Shown: positions 7,742-16,773, numbered from the stretch's first letter. The stretch: DNA of 47,207 nt from Chloroflexota bacterium (GCA_003696565.1 RFHA01000377.1:1-47207); one strand, 5' to 3'. Numbers and translations are program-made. The notes: generated from the letters alone by a model not told the origin.

Positions 7742-8692
7742 ATGCGACCAGATGATTTGCTCAACGGACTTCGTACAAATAACCCCGAAACCCGCCTAAG
7801 AGCTGCCTGGACAATTGGCATGTTAGAAGAAACGTTGCTGCTTGACCAGCTTGCTTTGTTTTATGTGGATGAAACCGATAGGCAAGTAAAGCGAGCCATC
7901 AGTGAAGCCGAGCAACGCTTGCGGCTAGCCATTAGCCGGCATTACACCACATTAGATGGTTTGTGTCAGCATTTTAAGATTGACCGTGAAATTGAAGCGA
8001 TGATGACGGCTAAAGAGGCAGACATCATCCGTATGATGGAAGTAAATTTGAACAAAGGCAACAAGCCCAATAATGGGTTGGGTAGTGTGGCTGCTGCGGC
8101 TGCGATCGGCGGGATGATGATGGGGACAAGCGGCGTATTAGCAGGTGCGTCAACGGCGATGAGTGCCCGGAATATTCATGTGAATGATCGCCCATTATAT
8201 AATGCGCTGGCGAACCGTGATATGCCAGTGCCGCCAACTAATCGCGATATTAGTTTGCAACTCAAAATTTTGAAAACATCACCAGACCCTAAAGCGCGTC
8301 AACAGGCAATTTTTGACATTATTGGTAGCCAAAATCCGGCTGCGTTACCGTATTTAGCTGAGGCTTTCTATAACGATACAGATATGCAAGTACGTGAAAC
8401 GGCTGAAAAAGTTGGCAAGCGTATTTATTGGAATGCCTTGTACTACACCATGGAACAAGATGGTTCAATTATTGAAGTGATGCGCCAACGGGCACTTGCT
8501 GCTGGCAAACTTATCCCCCAACAGGATGATCAAATTGCTGATGAGTCCTCACTTGCATTTATGGACGATACGCCAGCGGTTATTACGCCACCCAAGCAAC
8601 CACTACCCCCGCGTGATCCTAAAAAACCATTGCCTAAGATCAAGCTTAGTAAACTCCTAGAAAAAGAACAACGAAAGCAGCCAAAATCATGA
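7742..8692 (+). CDS. HEAT-repeat protein
   Basis: A 316-residue soluble protein with two HEAT-like helical repeat regions. One is N-terminal (about 1-65: 'LRTNNPETRLRAAWTIGML', then 'YVDETDRQVKRAISEAEQRL'). The other is central (about 175-235: 'SPDPKARQQAIFDIIGSQN', then 'YNDTDMQVRETAEKVGKRI'). Between them is a Gly/Ala/Met-rich hydrophobic stretch (about 115-145) that could be a membrane hairpin. The C-terminal 50 residues are rich in Pro and Lys. HEAT repeats usually mediate protein binding; no enzyme motif is seen. The gene is followed by a strong terminator, so it is probably transcribed alone. Confidence 0.75.
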   Translation: MRPDDLLNGLRTNNPETRLRAAWTIGMLEETLLLDQLALFYVDETDRQVKRAISEAEQRLRLAISRHYTTLDGLCQHFKIDREIEAMMTAKEADIIRMMEVNLNKGNKPNNGLGSVAAAAAIGGMMMGTSGVLAGASTAMSARNIHVNDRPLYNALANRDMPVPPTNRDISLQLKILKTSPDPKARQQAIFDIIGSQNPAALPYLAEAFYNDTDMQVRETAEKVGKRIYWNALYYTMEQDGSIIEVMRQRALAAGKLIPQQDDQIADESSLAFMDDTPAVITPPKQPLPPRDPKKPLPKIKLSKLLEKEQRKQPKS

Positions 8693-8714
8693 TCGTCAAA
8701 ACTTTGTGGGGATT

Positions 8715-8765
8715 AATCTCTTGTGTGGGGGGTATCCCCACGCAGGAGATTTGGCTCTTTTCTTT
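8715..8765 (+). terminator. Intrinsic terminator after the HEAT-repeat gene
   Basis: A 16-bp stem (AATCTC...GTGTGGGG with CCCCACGC...GAGATT, two G-T pairs, 5-nt loop) is followed by TTGGCTCTTTTCTTTT. It separates the HEAT-repeat gene from coaD. Confidence 0.85.
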
Positions 8766-8855
8766 TGAGACATTTATCCCAAATTAGTAGCGTATTTTCC
8801 TGAAACAACGTACAATTACCAAAATTTTTGAGTAAAAACAGTCTGGAGAAAACCA

Positions 8856-9380
8856 ATGACACCGCGCATCGCAGTTTATCCGGCATCGCTAGACCCAATC
8901 CATAATGGGCATATTGACATTGCGCAGCGTGCTGCACGGATATTTGACCAGGTGATTGTTGCAATTTATGATTCACCTAAAGGGAAAAAAGTCCTGTTTC
9001 CACTCGAACAGCGAATTGCACTTGCAGAGCGTGCGTTTGAAAACTATGATAATATTACAGTAGCGAAATATAGTGGGTTAACCGTTAATTTTGTGAAGTC
9101 TGTCGGTGGCATGGCAATCATTCGTGGGCTGCGGGTGTTTTCAGATTTTGAGTTTGAGTTCCGCATGGGCTTGGCGAATCGAAAGCTCGCGCCGGATATT
9201 GAAACAGTCTCGATTATGACAGATGAGCGCAATGTGCATATTAGTTCTAGCACAATCCGTGAAGTGGCAGAACTCGGTGGGGATGTCACATGGGGTGTGC
9301 CAGATTTTGTAGCCGAAGCGTTAAAGCAGCGATTCAACGAGCTAAAGGACAGCAATACGAGCTACGTTAAACAAGTGTAG
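8856..9380 (+). CDS. coaD: Phosphopantetheine adenylyltransferase
   Basis: CoaD transfers AMP from ATP to 4'-phosphopantetheine, the fourth step of coenzyme A synthesis, in the cytoplasm. The 174-residue protein has the nucleotidyltransferase signature YPASLDPIHNGHIDI, with HNGH near residues 17-20, the central 'IRGLRVFSDFEFEFRMGLANRKL', and the C-terminal ISSSTIREVA that binds ATP. It is a little longer than the usual 160 residues because of a polar tail. ATG 8856 has TGGAG 9 nt upstream. It is followed after 13 bp by the coiled-coil gene, a neighbour probably cotranscribed with it. Confidence 0.95.
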   Translation: MTPRIAVYPASLDPIHNGHIDIAQRAARIFDQVIVAIYDSPKGKKVLFPLEQRIALAERAFENYDNITVAKYSGLTVNFVKSVGGMAIIRGLRVFSDFEFEFRMGLANRKLAPDIETVSIMTDERNVHISSSTIREVAELGGDVTWGVPDFVAEALKQRFNELKDSNTSYVKQV

Positions 9381-9393
9381 GGGATGATTGGTT

Positions 9394-9954
9394 ATGGATA
9401 TTCAACATCTGGTAGATCGCTTAGAAGACCTGATTGATGAAGGGCGGCATATGCCGTTCAGCAAGTTCACCATGATTGATGAGGAGCGCGCACTGGAAAT
9501 TATTGACCAGATGCGTATTTCGATACCGGAGGAGATCGAAAAAGCGAACCGCATCCTCGCACAACGAGATCGTGTGCTTGCACAGGCAAATGAAGAGGCT
9601 GCTCGCATCTTACAACAAAAGCGCAGCGAAGCGCAAAAAATGCTAGAAGAAGATGTAAACGTGCAAGCTGCCCAAAACCTCGCTGCCAATATCATTGAAG
9701 AAGCACGTCAAAAAGCTGAACGAATTAAATCAGAAGCGGATGCGTATGTCATCCATGTGCTGGGGCAATTAGAACAAAGCTTGATTAAAAACCTCAATGT
9801 GGTGCGCAACGGCATCAGTGAGGTGAATAATCGGCAAAATCAACCCAAAGAGGAAACTTACCCTACCGCAACGCCAGCGGAATTGCCAAAGGTAAAATCT
9901 CGTGAGGAAGTCACCGCTGATTCACCGCGTATCAGCATCAAACGCGACGAATAA
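9394..9954 (+). CDS. Coiled-coil protein, ATP synthase subunit B-like
   Basis: ATG 9394 gives 186 residues; TTG 9388 is a possible alternative start two codons earlier. Residues about 45-130 form a long charged helix rich in Ala, Glu, Arg and Gln ('ANRILAQRDRVLAQANEEAA', 'NIIEEARQKAERIKSEADAY'), which resembles the stalk of F0 subunit B and DivIVA-type proteins. There is no membrane anchor. The C-terminal 50 residues are polar and probably unstructured. It directly follows coaD and ends at a terminator. A scaffold or cell-division role is possible but not shown by the sequence. Confidence 0.7.
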   Translation: MDIQHLVDRLEDLIDEGRHMPFSKFTMIDEERALEIIDQMRISIPEEIEKANRILAQRDRVLAQANEEAARILQQKRSEAQKMLEEDVNVQAAQNLAANIIEEARQKAERIKSEADAYVIHVLGQLEQSLIKNLNVVRNGISEVNNRQNQPKEETYPTATPAELPKVKSREEVTADSPRISIKRDE

Positions 9955-9986
9955 CCAATCACTAACAGCTAATTATATGCTATCAC

Positions 9987-10011
9987 GGCGAGTGTTGAAC
10001 TCGCCTTTTTT
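9987..10011 (+). terminator. Intrinsic terminator after the coiled-coil gene
   Basis: GGCGAG and CTCGCC form a perfect 6-bp stem with a 7-nt loop, followed by TTTTTT. It ends the coaD transcript before the convergent tatC gene. Confidence 0.9.
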
Positions 10012-10081
10012 GATTGTAGGAGGTGGCTGTTTAGCGGGGAATAATGCATTGTTAAAGAACGAGTCACCGTTTGATGATGAA

Positions 10082-10834
10082 TCATGATCGAGCGCGGCGG
10101 TTGATCCGAATGCCAAAGACGGACAGCACAATGCTGATGATATACAGCCCGACAAGGGGAGCCATCACAATCAGCATGTTGAACGGGTCAACTGTCGGTG
10201 TGATGAATGCTGCCGCCACAGCGGAAAGCACCACCGCCACGCGCCACTGTTTCAGCAGCATACGTGGACTCACAATCCCCAGAATGGAAAGTAGAAACAA
10301 CACCAGGGGTAACTCAAACGACACGCCCAACCAGAACAGGAGCGATGTGATAAAGCCCAAGTAGCGATCCGCCGTCCACATGGCGTTGAAGGTGTCGCTC
10401 ATGAAGCCTTCTAAAAATGGGATTGCCGCAGGAACGACAATGAACCAGGCAAATGCCACCCCTGTCAGGAAAAGTCCCATCACGGCGGGTAACGCATACA
10501 GAAATATGCGCCGCTCTTTTTTGGTCAAACCTGGTAACACAAACATCAGAATTTGATAGATTATCACCGGTGTGGAGATCACCCCACCCACCAACAACGC
10601 CACCCGGAAAAACGCTACAATTGGCTCTGTGGGGGATGTTGCCAACAAGCGATCAGCGTATGGTTCTATCAAATATTGTAATAAGGGATCAGTCAAAAAT
10701 GCGCCGACGACCACGCCAATAATCAACGCAAGAACCACACGATATAACCGTTGCCGTAGTTCTTCTAAGTGGTCAAAAAAGCCCATGCGGAGTTGATGAC
10801 CATCTGGTGCAGTAGGATCAATCAATGGAGTCAC
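10082..10834 (-). CDS. tatC: Sec-independent protein translocase TatC
   Basis: TatC is the receptor for twin-arginine signal peptides in the Tat pathway, which exports folded proteins across the inner membrane. The 250-residue protein has six membrane helices and the N-terminal conserved 'FFDHLEELRQRLYR' (about 19-32), whose Glu is central to signal-peptide binding. The region around 'MLFVLPGLTKKERR' and the Pro-rich periplasmic loop also fit. The longest frame starts with GTG 10834, whose GTGA overlaps the tatB-like stop. AAGGAG directly abuts that codon, and TTG 10825 has a better 8-nt spacing, so the true start may be three codons later. It is the last gene of nusB-tatB-tatC. Confidence 0.95.
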   Translation of the reverse strand: MTPLIDPTAPDGHQLRMGFFDHLEELRQRLYRVVLALIIGVVVGAFLTDPLLQYLIEPYADRLLATSPTEPIVAFFRVALLVGGVISTPVIIYQILMFVLPGLTKKERRIFLYALPAVMGLFLTGVAFAWFIVVPAAIPFLEGFMSDTFNAMWTADRYLGFITSLLFWLGVSFELPLVLFLLSILGIVSPRMLLKQWRVAVVLSAVAAAFITPTVDPFNMLIVMAPLVGLYIISIVLSVFGIRINRRARS

Positions 10835-11295
10835 TCCTTATGTCCAGAACGTCCAGACCATGTGCCAAAACTTGAATTTGGTTTTTGAGGTTGAGGTTTG
10901 GAGGAGGCATCAACTTGTGGCGGCGTTCTATCTGGCTGAGTCGCTTCTGTTTCAAGTTGCTTGACTTGCCCCTTCACTTCAGACTCTAACTTTTTTACCT
11001 CTTGCTGATAGGCACGCATCCCTTGTTGGATGGGTTCTTGCAGTGGTTTCATCACGTTACGGGTAAATTTTTCAATTTGGGTACGGTTTAAATCTTTGGG
11101 TAATTCAACATCTAAGCCCGCCTCATCAAGCTCACGCTGAACACTGAGCATTAATTTTGACCACATATCGCGGGCTTTAGCCAGTAACTTGCCTGCATGA
11201 TACGCCCATTGCAGCATCCGCTGTGGACCGGCAACCACCAACATAATGATGACGATTAATACAAGTTCCCAAAAACCCAACCCTAAGATATTCAT
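10831..11295 (-). CDS. TatA/TatB-like Sec-independent translocase subunit
   Basis: A 154-residue protein with the TatA/B plan: a short N-terminal membrane helix (about 6-22), then 'AGPQRMLQWAYHAGKLLAKA', an amphipathic helix, and a long charged tail (KKLESEVKGQVKQLE) ending in Pro/Gln/Ser-rich sequence. The length and the Glu near the helix start ('FWELV') favour TatB over TatA. It would work with TatC in docking twin-arginine substrates. Start ATG 11295 overlaps the nusB stop by four bases (ATGA), so translation is coupled. No separate short TatA is present in the window. Confidence 0.88.
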   Translation of the reverse strand: MNILGLGFWELVLIVIIMLVVAGPQRMLQWAYHAGKLLAKARDMWSKLMLSVQRELDEAGLDVELPKDLNRTQIEKFTRNVMKPLQEPIQQGMRAYQQEVKKLESEVKGQVKQLETEATQPDRTPPQVDASSKPQPQKPNSSFGTWSGRSGHKE

Positions 11296-11819
11296 GCATC
11301 ATTTGCCTTGTGTTTTTCTAGCAATGTTGTGAGCGTTTCTTCATCACTGACCACTGCACCTAATACCCCGTTTACAAAACGTGCTGAGCCTTCTGCCCCA
11401 AAAAGTTTAGCGAGTTCTACCGCTTCATCAATGGCAACACGCAACGGCGTTTGCTGATAGATGGCAATCTCATAAACGGCGATCCGTAACACGTTACGAT
11501 CCACAATAGCGACATCTTTTAACGGGAATTCTGGCGCAAAATGTGAGATAATCGCATCTAAAGCAGGGCAATAGCGCATAACACCAAGCACCAGCTCCCG
11601 CATGAACTGAATACTACGCTCATTAAGATCAGCGTAAGGTGATTGCGAATCAATGACATCACCAACGGCATGCTTGGTGATATCGATCTCATAGAGTATT
11701 TGTAGTGCAAGGCGACGAGCAGCACTATTCGGATTACTCGAAAGCGGTTGCTCAATCAACTCTGTACTGATAATATCCTCAGGATCAACTTCCGGTAAGG
11801 CTTTATGAAAGTCGTTCAA
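11292..11819 (-). CDS. nusB: Transcription antitermination factor NusB
   Basis: NusB binds boxA RNA together with S10 and promotes antitermination in rRNA operons. The 175-residue protein has an N-terminal extension of about 33 residues, then the NusB all-helical fold: 'SAARRLALQILYEIDI', 'ERSIQFMRELVLGVMRYCPALDAII', 'VAIVDRNVLRIAVYEI' and 'RVAIDEAVELAKLFGAEGSARFVNGVLGAV'. The last block is the most conserved family signature. The start is TTG 11819, with GGAG 5 nt upstream; there is no Met codon before the fold. It heads the nusB-tatB-tatC run. Confidence 0.95.
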   Translation of the reverse strand: MNDFHKALPEVDPEDIISTELIEQPLSSNPNSAARRLALQILYEIDITKHAVGDVIDSQSPYADLNERSIQFMRELVLGVMRYCPALDAIISHFAPEFPLKDVAIVDRNVLRIAVYEIAIYQQTPLRVAIDEAVELAKLFGAEGSARFVNGVLGAVVSDEETLTTLLEKHKANDA

Positions 11820-11906
11820 ATTGACTCCGAATAATGATATGCTTAAACATCAGTTTAACTTTCAGTGTACAGGGTTTTTAGCTCTGTCATCAAGGGGAAA
11901 AGCTGT

Positions 11907-12950
11907 ATGTTTATCACATTGATGTTGGTCATCGGTTATATTGGTTTTACGATTTACGCCGCTAATATGGTGCATTTAAAGAGTTTAACCAAAAATCATG
12001 ATTTTGATCCTGATTACGAAAAGCAAAAACAAACCGTCAAGTTGTTATTGTTTGGCGGGGTGAGCTTAACAGGGTTGTGTGGTGTGTTTGTGGTGCTTTC
12101 GGCAGCAGCAGCCAACGACCCAAATCTAGCACAAGAAAACATTCCAAACATCAGCACATGGGAAATTCTTTTCGGTGTGGGTACCGCGGTGATCTGTGGG
12201 GTTGCGTCATACGCAGTGGTGGTCAGCCATGATACTCGTCAAGCACTTCATCAGCGTATCCGCACATTTGATCCGCAATCACTGGTACATATTACGGCGG
12301 TAGTGCTGTCTTTATTGGTTTTAACGGCGCAAATTGCGCAATTTGTCGCCATTGGTGGCGTGGATGGGCTGGCAGAAAGTTATGCTGAGTTTGGAATCCG
12401 TGCTACTGATTTATTGTTTGAGCTTTTTTTAAGGACAGCTGCCGCATTTTTGGGCGTTGGGTATGCTATTCGGCGTGACTTATTTGAATCACTACATCGG
12501 TTAGGACTGCGTTATCCCACGCCGGATGATGTGCGTTATGGATTATTTGTTGGCTTTGGTTTTTTTGGTATTGCAATTGTCTACGGCGTGCTGATCAACA
12601 TCTTAACAGCGATTTTCCCAGTATTAGACGAGCTGAATGCCGCTAACGATAACTTAGTTTTATCTGTCACTACCATACCAATGGCAATTCTCCTTGCCGC
12701 GTCCGCTGCTATAGGAGAAGAAATTTTGTTTCGTGGTGCGCTACAACCAGTATTTGGTAATTGGTTGACCAGTTTATTCTTTGTGCTGTTACATACCCAA
12801 ATTTTGCTAACACCGGGCATTGTCTTGTTATTTTTTGTATCCTATGGGTTAGGCTGGGTGCGGCAAGAGCAAAGTACCACTGCCGCCATTATCGCTCATT
12901 TTGTCTATAACTTTGCCCAGTTATTAATTGTTGTATTATTGATAGGCTGA
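11907..12950 (+). CDS. CPBP family intramembrane glutamic protease
   Basis: ATG 11907 with AAGGGGA 8 nt upstream gives 347 residues and about eight membrane helices. The three CPBP (Abi/Rce1) motifs are in the last third: GEEILFR (catalytic Glu-Glu and Arg, about 270-276), a His in FFVLLH (about 296), and HFVYN (about 331). These proteins are intramembrane endopeptidases related to the CAAX protease Rce1. In bacteria they process or protect against small peptides and are often of unknown substrate. The first half is a poorly conserved multi-helix region. The following secreted gene begins 1 bp after the stop, so the two are cotranscribed. Confidence 0.88.
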   Translation: MFITLMLVIGYIGFTIYAANMVHLKSLTKNHDFDPDYEKQKQTVKLLLFGGVSLTGLCGVFVVLSAAAANDPNLAQENIPNISTWEILFGVGTAVICGVASYAVVVSHDTRQALHQRIRTFDPQSLVHITAVVLSLLVLTAQIAQFVAIGGVDGLAESYAEFGIRATDLLFELFLRTAAAFLGVGYAIRRDLFESLHRLGLRYPTPDDVRYGLFVGFGFFGIAIVYGVLINILTAIFPVLDELNAANDNLVLSVTTIPMAILLAASAAIGEEILFRGALQPVFGNWLTSLFFVLLHTQILLTPGIVLLFFVSYGLGWVRQEQSTTAAIIAHFVYNFAQLLIVVLLIG

Positions 12951-12951
12951 T

Positions 12952-14541
12952 ATGATGCGTTCGATTTTACTCATTGTGTTTATAACATTGGTTGTTGTGC
13001 CACATCAAGCACAGACACTCACACCGACTCAAACGCCAGAAGGCACGCCGCCCTTTTTTACAACGGCAACCCCAACGCCGCTGCCTTTTACGGCTACACC
13101 GACACGTCGCCCAACTGCCACCATCACCCCAACCCCGCGCCCAGATGTGCCAGACTTTATTTTTGATTGGCAGGACGCTGTGCTTTTCCCGACCGGGATT
13201 TATTTCAAGCTGGTTATAGACCGTCCACTAACGCAAATTCAGGATATAACCCTAACGCTCAGCGTTGATGGCGAAACGGAGCCGCGCGTTATCCCGTTTG
13301 AGATACTTCGTGGGGCGGTGGTTTTTGATGCACCATTTACTGAAATACAATATATCTGGAACGCTCCCCCAAACGATCCTCCCCCGTTTCAAGCTGTTAT
13401 TCGCTATACATGGACAGTTGTGACATCCCAGCAAGAAATTGCCAATATCCCCGGGGTACTGGCGTTTCGTGATTCACGATATAACTGGGTGGAATCTCGT
13501 CATAATTGGCTTAATTTGCTGCTGCCAGAAAATACAATCAACCCGGAGCAAGTACATGATGCACTACAGCCTATTTATACGTTGTTGCAAAGCAATACCG
13601 GACGCAGCCTTCAGTTCAGCTTATTGTTGACTAATGAATCATACCCGATTAACCCTTGTAACGGGGATTTAACTTATCCTGGAGGCAGCGTTCCTTGCCG
13701 GGGGGATGTTATCGAGGGCATGATAGCGGAATTGGGATATTCTCCGTTTCATGCTTCTCAAATGGAGACGGAACGGGTTATAGCAGAACTCACTTCATAT
13801 TTGGTTACGATGTTTTATGATGGGGTGAACTTGCCGGCATGGTTTATCAATGGCTTAACATATTTCTATGCCCCAACAGACAAACGTGGGTTAGTTGAAC
13901 TGTTGAAAGAGGCTGCCCGAACTGGTCGGCTTTATACGCTGAATGAAATGCAAACGCCAGACGAAACCAACCGTATTTTATGGGACGCACAAAGCTATAG
14001 TATGGTAGTTTATATTGCAAGGTTGGCTGGGGTAGATGCTGTTTTTGAGCTAGCACGTGGTGGAGATTTTGCTACACGCTATCAGGAGGTTACCGGCTTG
14101 CCATTTGAAGGTTTGTTGCCATCCTGGGAGAATTATATCTTCCGGCAAGTCGCTATGGATGACGCAAATCTCTCACTTTATGCTGGTGCAACAGATTTAC
14201 CCACAGCCACAAATACAGTCACGCCTTTTCCACCTACCGCAACAGACATACCTACCAACACTCCAACCAACACCCCAACCCCTACCGTCACAGGTGTTCT
14301 GAGCGCGACTCCGCTACCAAGCCTTACCCCAACCCTAACACCGCGCCCCGGCACACCAACCATCACCCCATTACCCGCTGGGTTTGTGTTTCCAACATAC
14401 ACACCAGAACCAAGCCCCACACCGCTCCCAACTCAAGCTGATGCTGGTAGTAATTCCAATGTTGTGTTGGCGTTAGCCGTGGCGATCATCAGCTTGGCGA
14501 TTGTAATTGTAGGATATATCCGCTTTATTCGAGATGCATAA
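12952..14541 (+). CDS. Secreted, membrane-anchored degenerate gluzincin (peptidase MA-like) with Thr/Pro linkers
   Basis: The 529-residue protein has a signal peptide, a Thr/Pro-rich linker (about 22-65), a beta-rich domain, a helical domain (about 185-400), a second Thr/Pro linker and one C-terminal membrane helix. The helical part has the layout of peptidase MA-like proteins, including 'WDAQSYSMVVYIARLAG' and 'YQEVTGLPFEGLLPSWENY'. The expected HELTH is AELTS (residues 278-282) and the expected WLNEG is WFING (297-301), so both zinc His and the third ligand Glu are lost. It should therefore be inactive as a metallopeptidase and may bind peptides or cell wall instead. Its frame is intact and there is no sign of decay. 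Confidence 0.75.
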   Translation: MMRSILLIVFITLVVVPHQAQTLTPTQTPEGTPPFFTTATPTPLPFTATPTRRPTATITPTPRPDVPDFIFDWQDAVLFPTGIYFKLVIDRPLTQIQDITLTLSVDGETEPRVIPFEILRGAVVFDAPFTEIQYIWNAPPNDPPPFQAVIRYTWTVVTSQQEIANIPGVLAFRDSRYNWVESRHNWLNLLLPENTINPEQVHDALQPIYTLLQSNTGRSLQFSLLLTNESYPINPCNGDLTYPGGSVPCRGDVIEGMIAELGYSPFHASQMETERVIAELTSYLVTMFYDGVNLPAWFINGLTYFYAPTDKRGLVELLKEAARTGRLYTLNEMQTPDETNRILWDAQSYSMVVYIARLAGVDAVFELARGGDFATRYQEVTGLPFEGLLPSWENYIFRQVAMDDANLSLYAGATDLPTATNTVTPFPPTATDIPTNTPTNTPTPTVTGVLSATPLPSLTPTLTPRPGTPTITPLPAGFVFPTYTPEPSPTPLPTQADAGSNSNVVLALAVAIISLAIVIVGYIRFIRDA

Positions 14542-14568
14542 TATTTAAGAGGTTCAATAAAAAGCTAC

Positions 14569-15621
14569 ATGATTAATCTATACGCGCTGAGCAAAGACGA
14601 ATTAACTGAGCTGCTAACAACATGGGGAGAGCCGCCTTTCCGCGCCAAACAAGTGTGGGCGTGGCTTTATGATAAGCGTGTTTCTTCTATGGATATGATG
14701 CAGAATATCCCTGCTTCTTTGCGTGAACGGCTTAAAGCAGAAGCGACACTAGGCACGCTTTCTTTGGCAACTGAACAAGTAAGTCGAGATGGCACAGTTA
14801 AGCGGTTGTATCGCTTGCCAGATGGGCAGTTAATTGAATCGGTTTTGATGTTGTATGACGATGACCGCCGGACTGCCTGTATTTCTACTCAAGCTGGCTG
14901 TGCGATGGGTTGCGTGTTTTGTGCAACAGGGCAGATGGGCTTTGGGCGTAACTTAAGTGCGACAGAAATTTTTGAACAAGCCGTTTACTTTGCTCAGTTG
15001 CTACAAGCAGAAGGGGAGCGGCTTTCTAATGTGGTGCTGATGGGTATGGGCGAGCCGTTTCATAATTATGATGCCTCACTAACAGCCATTCGGCGGTTGA
15101 TGGATGATCTTGGCATTGGTGCAAGGCATATTACTGTCAGCACGGTGGGGCTGGTTCCACAAATTCGCCGGTTTGCGGATGAAGGGTTACAAGTACGGCT
15201 TGCCATCAGCCTGCATGCTGCAACTGATGAAGAACGCAGCGCGCTATTACCTGTTAATAAACGTTGGAATTTGGCAGCGTTGATGCAAGCTTGCCGCGAA
15301 TATATCGGTAAAACTGGACGGCGTATTACCTTTGAATGGGCATTGATCCATGGTAAAACCGATACAGAAGCTCAAGCACATGCCTTAGGAAAACTATTAA
15401 GTGGCATGTTGTGTCATGTGAATGCGATTCCGCTTAACCCAACTAAAGGCTATTTAGGGGCACCATCAAACTTACAAGCTGCTGAACGCTTCCAGCAGAT
15501 TCTTGAATCATATGGTGTTAGTATGTCTGTTCGGGTACGGCGTGGGATCGATATTGATGCGGGGTGTGGACAACTGAAAGCATCTGTCATCGCTATATCC
15601 CCGCAGGATAATGCTCTTTGA
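14569..15621 (+). CDS. rlmN: 23S rRNA (adenine2503-C2)-methyltransferase RlmN
   Basis: RlmN is a radical SAM enzyme that methylates C2 of A2503 in 23S rRNA (and A37 in some tRNAs). The 350-residue protein has the N-terminal HhH-like domain ('WGEPPFRAKQVWAWLYDK'), the CxxxCxxC cluster site at Cys111, Cys115 and Cys118, the 'MGMGEPFHNYD' SAM-binding block, and the C-terminal Cys in 'DIDAGCGQL' that carries the intermediate. The length matches the family. AAGAGG lies upstream of ATG 14569. It follows the secreted gluzincin-like gene by 27 bp and ends ahead of a hairpin shared with the convergent UbiA gene. Confidence 0.96.
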   Translation: MINLYALSKDELTELLTTWGEPPFRAKQVWAWLYDKRVSSMDMMQNIPASLRERLKAEATLGTLSLATEQVSRDGTVKRLYRLPDGQLIESVLMLYDDDRRTACISTQAGCAMGCVFCATGQMGFGRNLSATEIFEQAVYFAQLLQAEGERLSNVVLMGMGEPFHNYDASLTAIRRLMDDLGIGARHITVSTVGLVPQIRRFADEGLQVRLAISLHAATDEERSALLPVNKRWNLAALMQACREYIGKTGRRITFEWALIHGKTDTEAQAHALGKLLSGMLCHVNAIPLNPTKGYLGAPSNLQAAERFQQILESYGVSMSVRVRRGIDIDAGCGQLKASVIAISPQDNAL

Positions 15622-15679
15622 AGAATAATCGGGTTGCCTAAGGAATAAATCCCTGGCAGCGTGATTTCATCTTACTCCT

Positions 15680-15709
15680 GGGGCGATCAAGGGGGTATCC
15701 CCGCGCCCC
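15680..15709. terminator. Hairpin between convergent rlmN and UbiA genes
   Basis: GGGGCG and CGCCCC enclose an inner GGGG/CCCC pairing with a short loop; ATTTGTT follows on the plus strand. It probably serves as a terminator for rlmN and perhaps also for the facing prenyltransferase gene. Confidence 0.6.
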
Positions 15710-15729
15710 ATTTGTTAACAAAATGATGC

Positions 15730-16662
15730 CTAAAACATCACCCAAACAACCCAGGCAAGCACGGTGACAATTAACGCGAACCATACGCCAGGTTGTAACC
15801 GCCCGGTTAGGTCTAGTGCGTCTTTACCGCTGGCATCTTTGCCATTAAACAGGTATGCCCCTGTAAAACCAATAACAATGCTGCCTAATGAAATGAGAAT
15901 TAACCAAGTGGGGAACGTCATTTGTAGCAGAGCTGCCAGCCCTAAAATAATCGTTAAGGCAATGGCACTGTATGCCAAAATCCAGGTGGGACGTTCGCCT
16001 AGGCGAATTGCCACATTAACAATCCCCGCCTTTTTATCTGCTTCATAATCCCGTACTTGGTTATAAAGCTGCCCATAGGTAGAGCCAAGTGTGGCGGCGG
16101 CTGCCATCAAAATAATGGCTGGGTGTGCTTCATTGCTATAAATGAAATATCCTGCTAGTGGTAATAAGCCACCGAGCATTAATGTGTGAGAGATAATATC
16201 CAAGCCAAAGCTAGATGATTTGAACCGTATAGGCTTCCAAGAATATAAGAAAGAGAGCAATAGATTAAACGCACCAATTCCCAAAACGATTGTTCCGCCA
16301 AGTGTAAATAAACCGATTGCTGCGGCAACGACAAACCCGCAAGCAATCCACGCAGTATATACGTCGATTGTACCATTGGTGACTGGGTTGCGGCGTGCGC
16401 TGACTGGGTTCGCTGCGTCGTCGGCTGCGTCCTCAATATCATTAATCATAAAAGCAAACGTCACTGTTAGGAAATTTGCCGCCGTGATTGCGAGTAGCCG
16501 CCAATCCATTTTGACATCTGGATGTACACTTGATGCGATCAACCCACCTAAGAGGGTTAACACCGTTAGGGGAAGATGCTCTTTCCAGCGGGATAAGTGG
16601 ATAATGCCTGTAATAATATGTTGTGTTTGGCGTAGAATTGTCGTATTCGTTGAATGAGTCAT
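15730..16662 (-). CDS. UbiA family prenyltransferase
   Basis: This 310-residue integral membrane protein has about eight to nine helices and both aspartate-rich motifs of UbiA enzymes: NDIEDAADD (residues 74-82, the NDxxDxxxD type) and RDYEADKKAG (about 214-223). These bind magnesium and the prenyl diphosphate. The family attaches isoprenoid chains to aromatic rings (quinones, chlorophyll or heme) or makes archaeal-type lipids. The NPVTNGTI piece after motif 1 is usual for the MenA/ChlG side, but the acceptor cannot be settled here. ATG 16662 has TGAGG upstream. No quinone gene is adjacent. Confidence 0.88.
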   Translation of the reverse strand: MTHSTNTTILRQTQHIITGIIHLSRWKEHLPLTVLTLLGGLIASSVHPDVKMDWRLLAITAANFLTVTFAFMINDIEDAADDAANPVSARRNPVTNGTIDVYTAWIACGFVVAAAIGLFTLGGTIVLGIGAFNLLLSFLYSWKPIRFKSSSFGLDIISHTLMLGGLLPLAGYFIYSNEAHPAIILMAAAATLGSTYGQLYNQVRDYEADKKAGIVNVAIRLGERPTWILAYSAIALTIILGLAALLQMTFPTWLILISLGSIVIGFTGAYLFNGKDASGKDALDLTGRLQPGVWFALIVTVLAWVVWVMF

Positions 16663-16773
16663 TTTAAATCCTCACCATCATTCATGAGTTTTTAAGAATA
16701 ACACAAGATCGTGAAATTTGTTACGGTTTTGTTGTATCATAAAAGCTGGTTGTTAGAACCCACTAGGATGCTT

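Noticed and set aside
12952-14541. Repeat array or CRISPR from the recurring ACCCCAAC-type motifs
   Set aside because: The repeats are codons of Thr/Pro linkers with irregular length and no spacers.
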